32,573 nt of DNA from Streptomyces torulosus (lineage in GTDB: Bacteria > Actinomycetota > Actinomycetes > Streptomycetales > Streptomycetaceae), in contig NZ_LIRK01000266.1 of the NCBI RefSeq assembly GCF_001419765.1, positions 1 to 32,573 on the forward strand, in the 5' to 3' direction. The position numbers were made by a program, and so were the translations under genes. Below the pieces are notes generated by a model. It ran no database searches and had not been told where the DNA came from. It saw nothing but the letters and a program-made list of their open reading frames with translations. Below are positions 8,976 through 18,696 of the stretch, one piece after another; position 1 is the first letter of the stretch; each line of letters opens with the position of its first letter.

Positions 8976-10616
8976 TCAGCTGACCTTGATCTGGTCGTAC
9001 ACCGGCACGCTGAACGGGTTCAGCGACACATTGGAGAGCCGCTCGGAGTAGCCCGCGCTGCCGTTCTGGTACCAGAGCGGAATGGCGGCCATGTTGTCCC
9101 GGACAACCTCCTCGGCCTGCTGGAACTTCTCCACCGCCTTCGCCGCGTCCTCCTCGGCGTTGGCCTCGTCGACGCGCTTGTCGAAGTCGGCGTCGGACCA
9201 CTTGCCGTCGTTGGAGGAGGCGTTGGTGTAGTACAGCGGCTGGAGGAAGTTCTGGATGAGCGGGTAGTCCATCTGCCAGCCGGCGCGGAACGGGCCGCTC
9301 ATCTTCCGCTGGGTGATCTGGTTGCGGTAGTCGGCGAAGGTGCCGACCGGGTTGCCGACGCACGCCTGGTCGTTGTCGAGGGCGTTGTTGATGGAGTTGC
9401 AGACGGCGTCGACCCACTGTTTGTGGGAGCCGGTGTCCGCGTTGTACGTGATCTTGACCTGGCCGCCGGGGAGGCCGCCGCCCTCCTTGATCAGCTGCTT
9501 GGCCGCGTCCGCGTCGTACTCGCAGGCGTCACCGCACAGGCCCTCCTTGTAGCCGCCCTCCTCGCCGAGCACGGGTGAGGTCCAGTCGGTGGCGGGGGTA
9601 CGGGTCTTCTGGAAGATGGTGTCGGTGATCTGCTCGCGGTCGATCGCGCGGGACAGGCCCTCGCGGACCTTCTCCGACCCGGGCTTGTTCCAGGCCTGGT
9701 CGTAGAACGGGAAGGACAGCGTCTGGATGATGCCGGCCGGGGTGTTGATGTACCGGTTGCCGAGGTCGGCCTGGACGTTCTTCAGCTGGGCGGCGGGGAC
9801 GTCGTCGACGAGGTCGAGGTTGCCGGCCATCAGGTCGGTGTAGGCGGTGTTGTTGTCCGTGTAGACCTTCAGGTCCACGCCGCCGTTCTGGGCCTTGTCC
9901 TGCCCCGGGTAGCCGTCCCACGTGCGCAGGGAGAGCTGCGAGCCCTTGGTGTACGAGTCGACGGCGTACGGGCCGTTGCCGACGGGCTTGCTCAGCCAGG
10001 CGTCGTGGTCGGTGAAGAACGACTGGGGCAGCGGGGCGTAGGCGTTGTAGCCGAGGGTTTCGGGGAACGTCGAGAACTTCTGCGTCAGCGCGACGGTGAA
10101 CGTCCGGTCGTCGACGACCTTCAGGCCCGAGAGGGTGTCGGCGGTCTGCTTGCTGCCGTCGTCCGGGTGGGTCTTGTCGTAGCCCTGGATGTACTCGAAG
10201 AAGTACGCGTTCTTCTGGTTGTTCTTCAGGCTGGCCCCGTAGTTCCACGCGTCCACGAAGGACTTGGCGGTGACCTTCTCGCCGTTGCTGAAGGTCCAGC
10301 CGTCCTTGACGGTGATCGTGAAGTTCTGCGAGTCCGTCGTCTCGATCTTCTCGGCGAGCATGTCCTCGGCCTCGCCGGTCTTCGGGTCGTACTGCTTCAG
10401 CCCCCGGAAGATCATCGAGAGGACCTTGCCGCCCTGCACCTCGTTGGTGTTGGCCGGCTCCAGCGGGTTCTGCGGGTCACCCCAGGAGGAGCTGAGCACC
10501 GCGCCGCTGTCACCGCCGCCACTGCTGCTGCCGCCGTCCCCACCGCCGCAGCCGGTCGCGGTGAGCGCCACCGCGACCGCGCCCGCGGCCCATCTGGCAT
10601 GCGTGGCTCCGCGCAT
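8976..10616 (-). CDS. Oligopeptide-binding lipoprotein (SBP family 5)
   Basis: A 546-residue extracytoplasmic receptor of the DppA/OppA class that delivers peptides to the permease encoded downstream. The signal peptide ends at a lipobox, LTATGC, with Cys23 as the lipidated residue, followed by a Gly/Ser linker. Family-5 features include AEDMLAEKIETTD, the DGWTFSNGEKVTA motif and VGNGPYAVDSY. Several cysteines (LCGDACEYD, AVCNSI, QACVG) could form disulfides. The ATG at 10616 was chosen because AGGAGGAGG lies just upstream and this gives a normal signal peptide; a start further upstream would bury it. It is the first gene of the five-gene operon. Confidence 0.9.
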   Translation of the reverse strand: MRGATHARWAAGAVAVALTATGCGGGDGGSSSGGGDSGAVLSSSWGDPQNPLEPANTNEVQGGKVLSMIFRGLKQYDPKTGEAEDMLAEKIETTDSQNFTITVKDGWTFSNGEKVTAKSFVDAWNYGASLKNNQKNAYFFEYIQGYDKTHPDDGSKQTADTLSGLKVVDDRTFTVALTQKFSTFPETLGYNAYAPLPQSFFTDHDAWLSKPVGNGPYAVDSYTKGSQLSLRTWDGYPGQDKAQNGGVDLKVYTDNNTAYTDLMAGNLDLVDDVPAAQLKNVQADLGNRYINTPAGIIQTLSFPFYDQAWNKPGSEKVREGLSRAIDREQITDTIFQKTRTPATDWTSPVLGEEGGYKEGLCGDACEYDADAAKQLIKEGGGLPGGQVKITYNADTGSHKQWVDAVCNSINNALDNDQACVGNPVGTFADYRNQITQRKMSGPFRAGWQMDYPLIQNFLQPLYYTNASSNDGKWSDADFDKRVDEANAEEDAAKAVEKFQQAEEVVRDNMAAIPLWYQNGSAGYSERLSNVSLNPFSVPVYDQIKVS

Positions 10617-10789
10617 CGAGTGCCTCCTCCTGAGTGATCCCGTTACCGGCCAATATCGGCGCATAGCACACATACCGCACGTCTGCGGGGTCCGTACGAG
10701 GGGCACCGGCAGCGGCACCGCGGAGGGCGGTCGTGACGGCGTGACGCATGGCGCGTGGCGTATTCGTCGGAGTGGGTCCGGCTTCGGCC

Positions 10790-10830
10790 GGTAAGAGCGG
10801 GGTTCGGGGCGGTAAGAGCGGAGTTTGGGG
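10790..10830. repeat. Two 20-bp direct repeats, 21-bp period
   Basis: GGTAAGAGCGGGGTTCGGGG (10790-10809) recurs as GGTAAGAGCGGAGTTTGGGG (10811-10830) with two mismatches. The 21-bp period places both copies on one helix face, as expected for a tandem operator in a divergent promoter region. A recent local duplication is the plain alternative. Confidence 0.6.
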
Positions 10831-10965
10831 TGGCCCTCGGGCTGGTCATGGCGGGGCCAAGGAGCGTCAACCGGTGGGCCAGCCGCTGGTCAAGGGGCAA
10901 AAGTCCAGCTCAAAGCCGTGGAAGGCGCATTGACGCGGCGCGGGGCGAGTTGAAGGGTCACGTCA

Positions 10966-10991
10966 GGGGACGCCCGTCACCCGGGCGCCCC
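10966..10991 (+). terminator. Leader hairpin ahead of the ATPase-less module
   Basis: GGGG-a-CGCCCG (10966-10976) pairs with CGGGCGCCCC (10982-10991), a 10-bp stem with one bulged A and a 5-nt loop, ending 42 nt before the ATG at 11034. It may be a leader attenuator or a stop for transcripts entering from the left. No T tract follows. Confidence 0.4.
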
Positions 10992-11033
10992 GCACCTCAC
11001 GCTCGTCCCTGACACCTGCGGGCCGGGAGCGCC

Positions 11034-12065
11034 ATGACCTCGCCGACACCCTCCGCCGCCACGCCGTTCGAGGCGGCCCCCGACAACGGTGCCGTACCCC
11101 CGGCGTCCACCGCCCCGCCCCACGGCGGCGGCACCAGCTCGCCCGGCCGGATCGCCTGGCGGCGGTTCCGCCGGGACCGCGCCGGGGTCGTGTCGGCGTA
11201 CATCGTGCTGCTGTTCTTCGTCGCCGGCATCGGCGCCCCGCTGATCGCGAAGGTGTACGGCAAGGACCCGTACACGACGTACGGGCAGAACCAGCCGGGC
11301 CTGCTCAACCAGTTCGGCTTCCCGATCGCCCCCAACGGCGGGATCAGCGGCGACTTCTGGTTCGGCGTCGAACCGCAGCTCGGCCGGGACGTCCTCACCC
11401 TCCTCCTCTACGGCATCCGCAACTCCCTGCTGATCGCCACCGCGACGACCCTCCTGGTCACGGCGCTCGGCATCACGGTGGGCATCACGGCCGGCTACCT
11501 CGGCGGCCGGATCGACAACCTGGTCGGCCGGATCGTCGACATCCTGCTTGCGTTCCCCTCCACGCTGTTCTTCATCGCCATGTGGCCGGTGCTGATCTCG
11601 ATCCTGGTCCGGCCCGACCAGAACACCCCCACCTGGCTGACGGTCGTGAGCCTGATCGCGGTGATGACCGCGTTCGGCTGGGCACCGATCGCCCGGCTGC
11701 TGCGCGGCGAGGTGCTCGCCCTGCGCGAGCGGGAGTTCGTGGAGGCGGCCAAGGTCACCGGCGCCTCGGCGGCCCGGATCGTCTTCCGGGAACTGCTGCC
11801 CAACCTGTGGACGCCGATCCTCGTGCAGGCGACCCTCGCGCTGCCCATGTACGTCACCACGGAGGCGGCCCTCGCCTTCCTCGGCGTCGGTCTGAGCGAC
11901 CCCACGCCCGACTGGGGCGTGATGATCCAGCGCGGCGCGCAGGTCTACCAGAACGACATCACGTACATGCTCTTCCCCGGCCTGTCGATGGTGATCTTCG
12001 TGATCGCGTTCAACCTGCTCGGCGACTCGGTCCGCGACGCGCTCGACCCGAAGGCCAGACGCTGA
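11034..12065 (+). CDS. BldKA-like peptide permease (OppC type) of ATPase-less module
   Basis: A 343-residue permease with a 45-residue Pro/Ala-rich N-terminal tail, six predicted helices and the EAA loop EAAKVTGASAARIVFRELLP. It ends LGDSVRDALDPKARR. It is clearly related to the bldKA-like protein encoded at 20691-21737: both share the WFGVEPQ.GRD motif, LREREFVEAAKV.GAS and DPTPDWG/EPTPDWG near the C-terminus. GGGAG lies 8 nt upstream of the ATG. It is the first gene of a three-gene module, ahead of a binding lipoprotein and a second permease, in the same order as bldKA-bldKB-bldKC. No ATPase follows. Confidence 0.88.
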   Translation: MTSPTPSAATPFEAAPDNGAVPPASTAPPHGGGTSSPGRIAWRRFRRDRAGVVSAYIVLLFFVAGIGAPLIAKVYGKDPYTTYGQNQPGLLNQFGFPIAPNGGISGDFWFGVEPQLGRDVLTLLLYGIRNSLLIATATTLLVTALGITVGITAGYLGGRIDNLVGRIVDILLAFPSTLFFIAMWPVLISILVRPDQNTPTWLTVVSLIAVMTAFGWAPIARLLRGEVLALREREFVEAAKVTGASAARIVFRELLPNLWTPILVQATLALPMYVTTEAALAFLGVGLSDPTPDWGVMIQRGAQVYQNDITYMLFPGLSMVIFVIAFNLLGDSVRDALDPKARR

Positions 12066-12121
12066 GCCCCCTTCCTCCTCCGGGCTTCACCCTCCTCACC
12101 CCTGATTCAGGCAGGACACCC

Positions 12122-13906
12122 ATGTCGATCTCCCGCAGAAACTTCGTCATCGCCGGCTCGGTCGCGGCGGCCGGCGGCTCCCTGGTCCTCAGCGCGTGCA
12201 GCAGCGGAGGCGGGGGTGGCGGCGCCCAGGGCGGCTCGGCGGCCTCCGCCACGTACTCCAAGGTGACCGTCGGCACGGCGAAGGACTCCACCGGCCCGGC
12301 ACCGCAGGTCCCCGGGGCCCGCAAGGGCGGGACCATCCACGCGCTCGGCCCCGACGACTTCTCCCACCTCGACCCGCAGCGCATCTACTTCGCCTGGAAC
12401 TCCACGGTCGCGAACCTCTACGTCCGCTGCCTCACCGGGTACCGGATCGCCCCGAACGGCTCCATGAAGCTCGTCGGCGACCTCGCCACCGACACCGGCA
12501 CCATGACGGACGGCGGCCGGACCTGGACGTTCACCCTCAAGGACGGCCTGAAGTGGGAGGACGGCAGCGAACTGACCGTCGAGGACGTACGGCACGGCAT
12601 CGAGCGCGGCTTCGCGAGCTTCACCACCGAGGGCGCCACCTACGTCCAGACCTGGCTCACCGGCTCCACCGACTTCCGCTCCCTGTACAAGGGCCCGTAC
12701 GGCGGCAAGCACCTCGACTCGGTCGTCACGGACACCGCGAAGAAGACCATCACCTTCCATCTGAAGACGGCACGGCCCGACCTCGACTGGGCGCTGGCGA
12801 TGCACTCCTACGGCGCCGTGCCGGTCGCGCACGACAGCAAGGAGAAGTACGACAAGGACCCGGTCTCCTGCGGCCCGTACCGGATCAAGCAGCACTCCGT
12901 CGACAAGTCCATGACCCTGGTGCGCAACACGCACTGGGACCCGGCGACCGACCCGATCCGCACGGCCTACCCGGACTCCGTGGTCTTCGAGTTCGGCCCG
13001 GAGGCGCTCCAGGCCACCGACCGGCTGATCGCCGACTCCGGGACCGACCAGTACGCCGTCATGGCCTACAGCGGTGTCCCGGCGGAACGCATCCAGAAGG
13101 TCATCGGCACCCCCGACCTCCAGAACCGCACGGTCAACGGCCTGCTGACGGGCCTGTACTACTACGCGATCAACTGCCGCCGGATCAAGGACGTCAAGGT
13201 GCGCCAGGCCCTCAACCACGCCTGGCCGCTGGAGCAGATCCGCTCCATCTACGGCGGCCCGTCCGCCGGTGACTACGCGACGACCATCCTCAGTCCGGAC
13301 ATCGCGGGCCGGGTGAAGTTCGACGTGTACGGCAAGCTGAGGAACCCGCGCGGCGACACGGCCAAGGCCAAGTCGCTGCTGAAGGCGGCCGGGAAGCTCG
13401 GCCAGAAGATCGTCTACACCTATCCGCAGGGCGGCAACGACGCGTACGACAAGACCAAGGTCGTCATCGTCAACGCGCTGAAGGAGGCGGGCTTCGACCC
13501 GGTCGTGAAGCCGGTGGAGTCCACCAGCTACTACGACCAGGTCGGGCAGATCGACAACACGTTCGACGTCATGTGGTACGGCTGGTCACCGGACTGGCCC
13601 GCCGCGTACACCCTGATCCAGCCCCTCTTCGACGGCGCGACGATCGCCGACAACGCCCCCAACGTCTCGCAGTTGAACGTCGGCTGGGTCAACTCGGCGA
13701 TCAAGAAGGACGCCGGCGTCACGGACACCGTCAAGCAGGAGGCGGCCTGGGCGGCGCTCGACAAGGAGATCATGGCCAAGGAGGCGCCGATCATCCCGGA
13801 GACCTACCAGCGGCGCTACTACCTGTACGGGACCAAGGTGGGCGGCGCCCAGTTCGACCCGCTGTTCTCAGCGTTCCTCGTCTACAAGCTGTACGCCAAG
13901 TCCTGA
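12122..13906 (+). CDS. BldKB-like peptide-binding lipoprotein with Tat signal
   Basis: A 594-residue family-5 binding protein. The N-terminus has a twin-arginine motif (SRRNFV, Arg5-Arg6), a hydrophobic stretch and the lipobox LVLSAC with Cys26, so it is probably exported folded by Tat and then lipidated. Family motifs include DDFSHLDPQRIYF, GGRTWTFTLKDGLKWEDGS and CGPYRIKQHSV. It matches the BldKB-like protein at 18795-20588 along its length in motif order (for example WYGWSPDWPA against VTGWGQDWPS). The ATG at 12122 follows AGGACA and gives the signal peptide; earlier in-frame starts would place coding sequence over the upstream gene. It is expected to bind oligopeptides; substrate unknown. 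Confidence 0.9.
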   Translation: MSISRRNFVIAGSVAAAGGSLVLSACSSGGGGGGAQGGSAASATYSKVTVGTAKDSTGPAPQVPGARKGGTIHALGPDDFSHLDPQRIYFAWNSTVANLYVRCLTGYRIAPNGSMKLVGDLATDTGTMTDGGRTWTFTLKDGLKWEDGSELTVEDVRHGIERGFASFTTEGATYVQTWLTGSTDFRSLYKGPYGGKHLDSVVTDTAKKTITFHLKTARPDLDWALAMHSYGAVPVAHDSKEKYDKDPVSCGPYRIKQHSVDKSMTLVRNTHWDPATDPIRTAYPDSVVFEFGPEALQATDRLIADSGTDQYAVMAYSGVPAERIQKVIGTPDLQNRTVNGLLTGLYYYAINCRRIKDVKVRQALNHAWPLEQIRSIYGGPSAGDYATTILSPDIAGRVKFDVYGKLRNPRGDTAKAKSLLKAAGKLGQKIVYTYPQGGNDAYDKTKVVIVNALKEAGFDPVVKPVESTSYYDQVGQIDNTFDVMWYGWSPDWPAAYTLIQPLFDGATIADNAPNVSQLNVGWVNSAIKKDAGVTDTVKQEAAWAALDKEIMAKEAPIIPETYQRRYYLYGTKVGGAQFDPLFSAFLVYKLYAKS

Positions 13907-13927
13907 GCCCGAGGATCCCGGTCAGCC

Positions 13928-14911
13928 ATGCTCCGTTTCGTCGCACGCCGGACGCTGAGCGCGCTGCTGATCCTCCTGGTCATCAGCGCCCTCACGTTCG
14001 CCCTCTTCTACGTCGCCCCGCGCGACCCCGCCCGCACCGCCTGCGGCAAGCTGTGCACGCCGCAGACGCTCGCACTGGTCCGGCACAACCTCGGGATCGA
14101 CGATCCGCTGCCGGTGCAGTACTGGCACTGGCTCACGGCCCTGTTCGTCGGCCGCGACTACACCGGGCTCGGCCGGTGCCCCGCGCCCTGCCTCGGCTAC
14201 TCCTTCACCAACCACGAGCCGGTCCTCGGCCTGATCACCGACCGCTTCCCGACCACGCTCTCCCTCTCCCTCGGCAGTGCCGTCGTGTTCGTGCTGTTCG
14301 GGGTGGGCACCGGCATGGTCGCGGCGGTCCGGCAGGGCCGCGCACTGGACAAGATCGCGTCCTCCGCGTCCCTGGTCGGCTCGTCGCTGCAGATCTACAT
14401 CGTCGGGGTGGTCGCCATGTACTACCTCTCCGACCAGTGGCGGCTGCTCCCCCGCCCCACCGACGCGGTCGGCTTCACCCAGGACCCGGCCGCCTGGTTC
14501 AAGGGGCTGCTGCTGCCCTGGCTGGTGCTGGCGCTCATCTTCACCGCCAACTACACCCGGATGACCCGCTCCCAGCTCGTCGAGACCCTCGCCGAGGACT
14601 ACGTCCGCACGGCCCGCGCCAAGGGCCTGGGCCGCCGTACCGTCTTCTTCCGCTACGCCTGGCGCGGCGCCATGGGCCCCATCGTGACCATCCTCGGCCT
14701 CGACCTCGGCTACCTCCTGGGCGGCGCCATCATCACGGAGGAGACCTTCGGCCTCCACGGCATCGGGGCCCTCTCCATCAAGGCCGTACGCGACAACGAC
14801 CTCCCCCTCCTCCTGGGCGTGGTCCTGGTCGCCGCGACCGCCATCGTCGTGGCGAACATCGTGGTCGACGCGGTCTACGCGGTGATCGACCCCCGGATAC
14901 GCCTGGCGTAG
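13928..14911 (+). CDS. BldKC-like peptide permease (OppB type) of ATPase-less module
   Basis: A 327-residue permease starting MLRFVARRTLSALLILL and ending VIDPRIRLA, with about six helices. The EAA loop reads YVRTARAKGLGRRTVFFRYA, almost the same as in the BldKC-like protein of the neighbouring operon (YVFFRYAWRGS against VFFRYAWRGA). Both also carry two cysteine pairs in the large first periplasmic-side loop: CGKLC and CPAPC here. It starts 21 nt after the binding-protein stop, so the three genes form one transcript. There is no ATPase gene between its stop and the convergent bldK operon. Confidence 0.88.
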   Translation: MLRFVARRTLSALLILLVISALTFALFYVAPRDPARTACGKLCTPQTLALVRHNLGIDDPLPVQYWHWLTALFVGRDYTGLGRCPAPCLGYSFTNHEPVLGLITDRFPTTLSLSLGSAVVFVLFGVGTGMVAAVRQGRALDKIASSASLVGSSLQIYIVGVVAMYYLSDQWRLLPRPTDAVGFTQDPAAWFKGLLLPWLVLALIFTANYTRMTRSQLVETLAEDYVRTARAKGLGRRTVFFRYAWRGAMGPIVTILGLDLGYLLGGAIITEETFGLHGIGALSIKAVRDNDLPLLLGVVLVAATAIVVANIVVDAVYAVIDPRIRLA

Positions 14912-15427
14912 CCCCGCCGGCCCGCTCCTCACGCCGCGACGGCGTGTACGGGGAACGCCACCGGAGACGACCCGCGTCGCTCGCACGATCAGCCCCGTGC
15001 GGGCGAGGCGGGTCGCGGTGTCTCGCGCGGCCGGCGGTGACGACGGCGCCGCGACACGGAGGCACGGCGACGCCGCGGCACGGCGGACGGCGGCGGTGGG
15101 CGCGGCAGCCCGGCGGCGGTGCGCGCGGCAGCCCGGCGGCGGACGGCGGCGGTGCGCGCGGCAGCCCGGCGGCGGACGGCGGCGGTGCGCGCGGCAGCCC
15201 GGCGGTCCCGGCGCCGACCCGGGATCCGGGCTCCTCGACGGCCATCGGCCGGTCCGGCGTCCGTGCTCGTCGGCAGGCGTCCCGCTCCGGCGTCGGCAGC
15301 CGCAGGACGTCCGCTCGGCACCGCCCCCGGCGCGGCCACTCACACCGTCTCGGGGTCCGGTCCCCGCCCCTGCGCGGCCCGCCGGTGCCGCCCGTCGCCG
15401 TTCTTCCTCCCCGCCCGTACGCATGCC
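14912..15427. other. Gap without a supported gene, 3' ends converge
   Basis: About 516 nt between the end of the ATPase-less module (rightward) and the terminator of the bldK operon (leftward). Open frames exist on both strands, but they are low-complexity Arg/Pro/Ala products of GC-rich repeats and lack ribosome-binding sites, so I do not call them. A small CACGCCG-cga-CGGCGTG hairpin at 14930-14946 could end the rightward transcript. Confidence 0.5.
15096..15206. repeat. 33-bp GC-rich tandem repeat
   Basis: A 33-bp unit beginning GTGCGCGCGGCAGCCCGGCG recurs exactly at 15119 and 15152, with a third partial copy from 15185 to about 15206. A 23-bp shortened copy precedes at 15096. Units are nearly identical, which suggests recent slippage. 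The period is a multiple of three, but no credible gene spans it. Confidence 0.75.
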
Positions 15428-15469
15428 ACAGCCCGGGGGCGGAGTCCTGTGACTCCGCCCCCGGGCTGT
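15428..15469. terminator. Strong terminator at the end of the bldK operon
   Basis: A perfect 19-bp inverted repeat (15428-15446 with 15451-15469) around a 4-nt CTGT loop, 15 nt beyond the stop of the bldKE-like gene. It is the longest perfect stem in the window and can act on both converging transcripts. Confidence 0.85.
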
Positions 15470-15484
15470 CGGGTGACCCTGGTG

Positions 15485-16627
15485 TCAGTCCTTGGCGGGC
15501 TTCGACTCGGTGTCGTCGGCCGTGTCCTTCTCCAGCGCCTTCAGCGCGGGGTCCAGGACGACGTCCTCGGCGCGGGCCTCCGTGGTGGGGTCCTCCGGGA
15601 AGTGGCAGGCCGTCAGGTGGCCGTCACGGTTGCCGGAGAGCTGCAGCAGCGGCGGCTCCTCGCTGGCGCACTTGTCCTGCGCCTTCCAGCACCGGGTGCG
15701 GAAGCGGCAGCCGGACGGCGGGGAGATCGGGGAGGGGACGTCGCCGTAGAGGCGGATCCGCTCCTTGTCCCCGGCCTCGTCGTCCACCGCGACCTCGGGG
15801 ACCGCGGAGAGCAGGGCGTGGGTGTACGGGTGGCGCGGCCGGTTGTAGATCGAGTCCCGGTCGCCGACCTCGACCACCTTGCCGAGGTACATGACCGCGA
15901 CGCGCTGCGAGAAGTGCCGGACGATCGCGAGGTCGTGGGCGATGAACAGGAAGGCGATGCCCAGCTCCTGCTGCACCTTCTGCAGCAGGTTCACCACCTG
16001 CGCCTGGATCGACACGTCCAGCGCGGAGACCGGCTCGTCCGCCACGATCAGCTTCGGGTTCAGTGCCAGGGCACGGGCGACGCCGATGCGCTGGCGCTGA
16101 CCGCCGGAGAACTCGTGCGGGAAGCGGTTGTAGTGCTCCGGGTTGAGGCCGACGAGCTCCAGGAGCTCGCGGACCTTCTTCTCCTGGCCGCCCTCGGGCT
16201 CGATCCCGTTGACCTCCATCGGCGACTTGATGATGGAGCCGACGGTCTGCCGCGGGTTCAGCGAGGAGTACGGGTCCTGGAAGATCATCTGGATCTCGGA
16301 CCGCACCGGCGCCAGCTGCCTGCGCGAGGCGTGGGTGATGTCCTGACCCATGTAGTTGATCTTGCCGGCGGTCGGCTCCAGCAGCCGGGTGATCAGCCGG
16401 CCGGTGGTGGACTTCCCGCAGCCGGACTCGCCCACCAGGCCGACGCTCTCGCCGACGCCGACGGTCAGGTCGACACCGTCGACGGCCTGCACGGCGCCGA
16501 CCTTGCGCTTGATCGGGAAGCCGCCGTAGATGGGGAAGTGCTTGGTGAGCCCCTGCACCTCGAGAAGGGTCTCCGTCGAGGCGTCGGTGGGGCCCTGCTG
16601 TGCGGGGAGGGTGAGGTTGTCGCTCAT
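15485..16627 (-). CDS. bldKE: BldKE-like oligopeptide ABC importer ATPase (OppF type)
   Basis: A 380-residue ATPase of the BldK permease. Walker [10 protein letters not shown] is at residues 66-74, the signature FSGGQRQR at 173-180 and Walker B LIVADEP at 193-199. The Opp/Dpp C-terminal cysteine motif reads [15 protein letters not shown] charged tail of about 30 residues follows, rich in Glu, Asp and Lys. The ATG at 16627 is preceded by AGGGAGAA; a much longer frame upstream lies inside the preceding ATPase gene in another frame and is rejected. It starts 14 nt after bldKD and is the last gene before the 19-bp terminator. Confidence 0.85.
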   Translation of the reverse strand: MSDNLTLPAQQGPTDASTETLLEVQGLTKHFPIYGGFPIKRKVGAVQAVDGVDLTVGVGESVGLVGESGCGKSTTGRLITRLLEPTAGKINYMGQDITHASRRQLAPVRSEIQMIFQDPYSSLNPRQTVGSIIKSPMEVNGIEPEGGQEKKVRELLELVGLNPEHYNRFPHEFSGGQRQRIGVARALALNPKLIVADEPVSALDVSIQAQVVNLLQKVQQELGIAFLFIAHDLAIVRHFSQRVAVMYLGKVVEVGDRDSIYNRPRHPYTHALLSAVPEVAVDDEAGDKERIRLYGDVPSPISPPSGCRFRTRCWKAQDKCASEEPPLLQLSGNRDGHLTACHFPEDPTTEARAEDVVLDPALKALEKDTADDTESKPAKD

Positions 16628-16641
16628 GATCTCGGTTCTCC

Positions 16642-17703
<1,062 letters not shown>

Positions 17704-17718
17704 GGTGGTTCGTTCTTC

Positions 17719-18696
17719 CTAGGAGAGCCGGACGCGCGGGTCGATCCAGGCGTACGCGATGTCGGTGAGGATGTTCACGATCAGGATGAAGAAGGCCCCG
17801 AACATCATGACGCCCATCGTCAGGGGGAGGTCCCTCGTCATGGCGCCGTTCACGGCCAGGCGGCCGATGCCCTGCAGCGAGAAGGTGAGTTCCGTGACCA
17901 CGGCGCCGCCCAGCATGGAGCTGATGTCGATACCGAGGACCGTGACGATCGGGATGAGCGAGCCGCGCCAGGCGTAGCGGAAGAAGACGTACTTCTTCGT
18001 CATGCCCTTGGCCCGGGCCGTGCGTACGTGCTCCTCGGCTAGCTGCTCGATCATGGAAGCGCGTGCCATACGCGTGTACTGCGCGGTGAAGATCGTGGCC
18101 ATCACGACCACCGGGATCGACATCCCGACGAACCAGCGGACCGGGTCCTCGCTGATGGGGACGTACCCCGGGTCCTCCATCCAGCCCGTGCTGTAGACGA
18201 GGACCGTCAGCGCGATCGGACCGAGGAAGTAGATCTGGAAGGAGCTGAGCACCATCGACGAGCCCGTGGCGAACTTGTCGAGCGTGGAACCGCGCCGGTA
18301 GGCGGAGATCATGCCGGCACCCACACCGAAGATCAGGAAGCAGATCGTGCCACCGACGGTCAGCGTGAGGGTGGTCGGGAAGCGGTCCAAGATCGTGTCC
18401 CAGACCATGTCGCCCGAGTAGAACGACTGGCCGAGGCACGGGGCGGCGCAGTGGCCGTCCGGGAAGTCACGGCCCATCACGATGCCGGACATGAACTGCC
18501 AGAACTGCGTGGCGACCGGCAGATTGAGGCCGAGCGCCTCGCGGATGTCCGCGATCCTCGTCGGGGAGCAGTCCCTGCCACAGGCCAGAGAGGCGTAGTC
18601 GGACGGCCCGGCGATGAAGAGGAAGAACGTGACGGCGCCGATCAGGAACAAGGTGACGACGGCACCGGCCAGGCGCCGGATGATGAACTGAAGCAT
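17719..18696 (-). CDS. bldKC: BldKC-like oligopeptide permease (OppB type)
   Basis: A 325-residue permease starting MLQFIIRRLAGAVVTLF and ending AWIDPRVRLS, with about six helices. Two cysteine pairs (CGRDC and CAAPC) lie in the first extracytoplasmic loop. The EAA loop reads HVRTARAKGMTKKYVFFRYA. The ATG at 18696 is chosen because the family start aligns with it; a GTG at 18738 would add 14 residues. Neither has a good ribosome-binding site, and a perfect 12-bp palindrome, TCTCTGCAGAGA, sits 14 nt upstream of the ATG. It is separated from the binding-protein gene by 98 nt containing a strong hairpin. Confidence 0.85.
   Translation of the reverse strand: MLQFIIRRLAGAVVTLFLIGAVTFFLFIAGPSDYASLACGRDCSPTRIADIREALGLNLPVATQFWQFMSGIVMGRDFPDGHCAAPCLGQSFYSGDMVWDTILDRFPTTLTLTVGGTICFLIFGVGAGMISAYRRGSTLDKFATGSSMVLSSFQIYFLGPIALTVLVYSTGWMEDPGYVPISEDPVRWFVGMSIPVVVMATIFTAQYTRMARASMIEQLAEEHVRTARAKGMTKKYVFFRYAWRGSLIPIVTVLGIDISSMLGGAVVTELTFSLQGIGRLAVNGAMTRDLPLTMGVMMFGAFFILIVNILTDIAYAWIDPRVRLS

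Larger units (their letters stand above)
10617..11033. promoter_or_regulatory. Divergent promoter region between two peptide-uptake loci
   Basis: 417 nt without a supported gene. It separates the complete importer (leftward) from the ATPase-less module (rightward). It contains the 20-bp direct repeat noted separately, TTGACG-like hexamers on both strands (about 10870 minus, 10930 plus) and a hairpin near the rightward genes. Exact promoters cannot be assigned. Confidence 0.4.

Noticed and set aside
15096..15206. CRISPR array
   Set aside because: The 33-bp units are directly adjacent with no unique spacers, and no cas genes are present.
14989..15339. Small proteins encoded by the repeat region on either strand
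   Set aside because: They exist only because of the repeat composition, have no ribosome-binding sites and no ordered segment.
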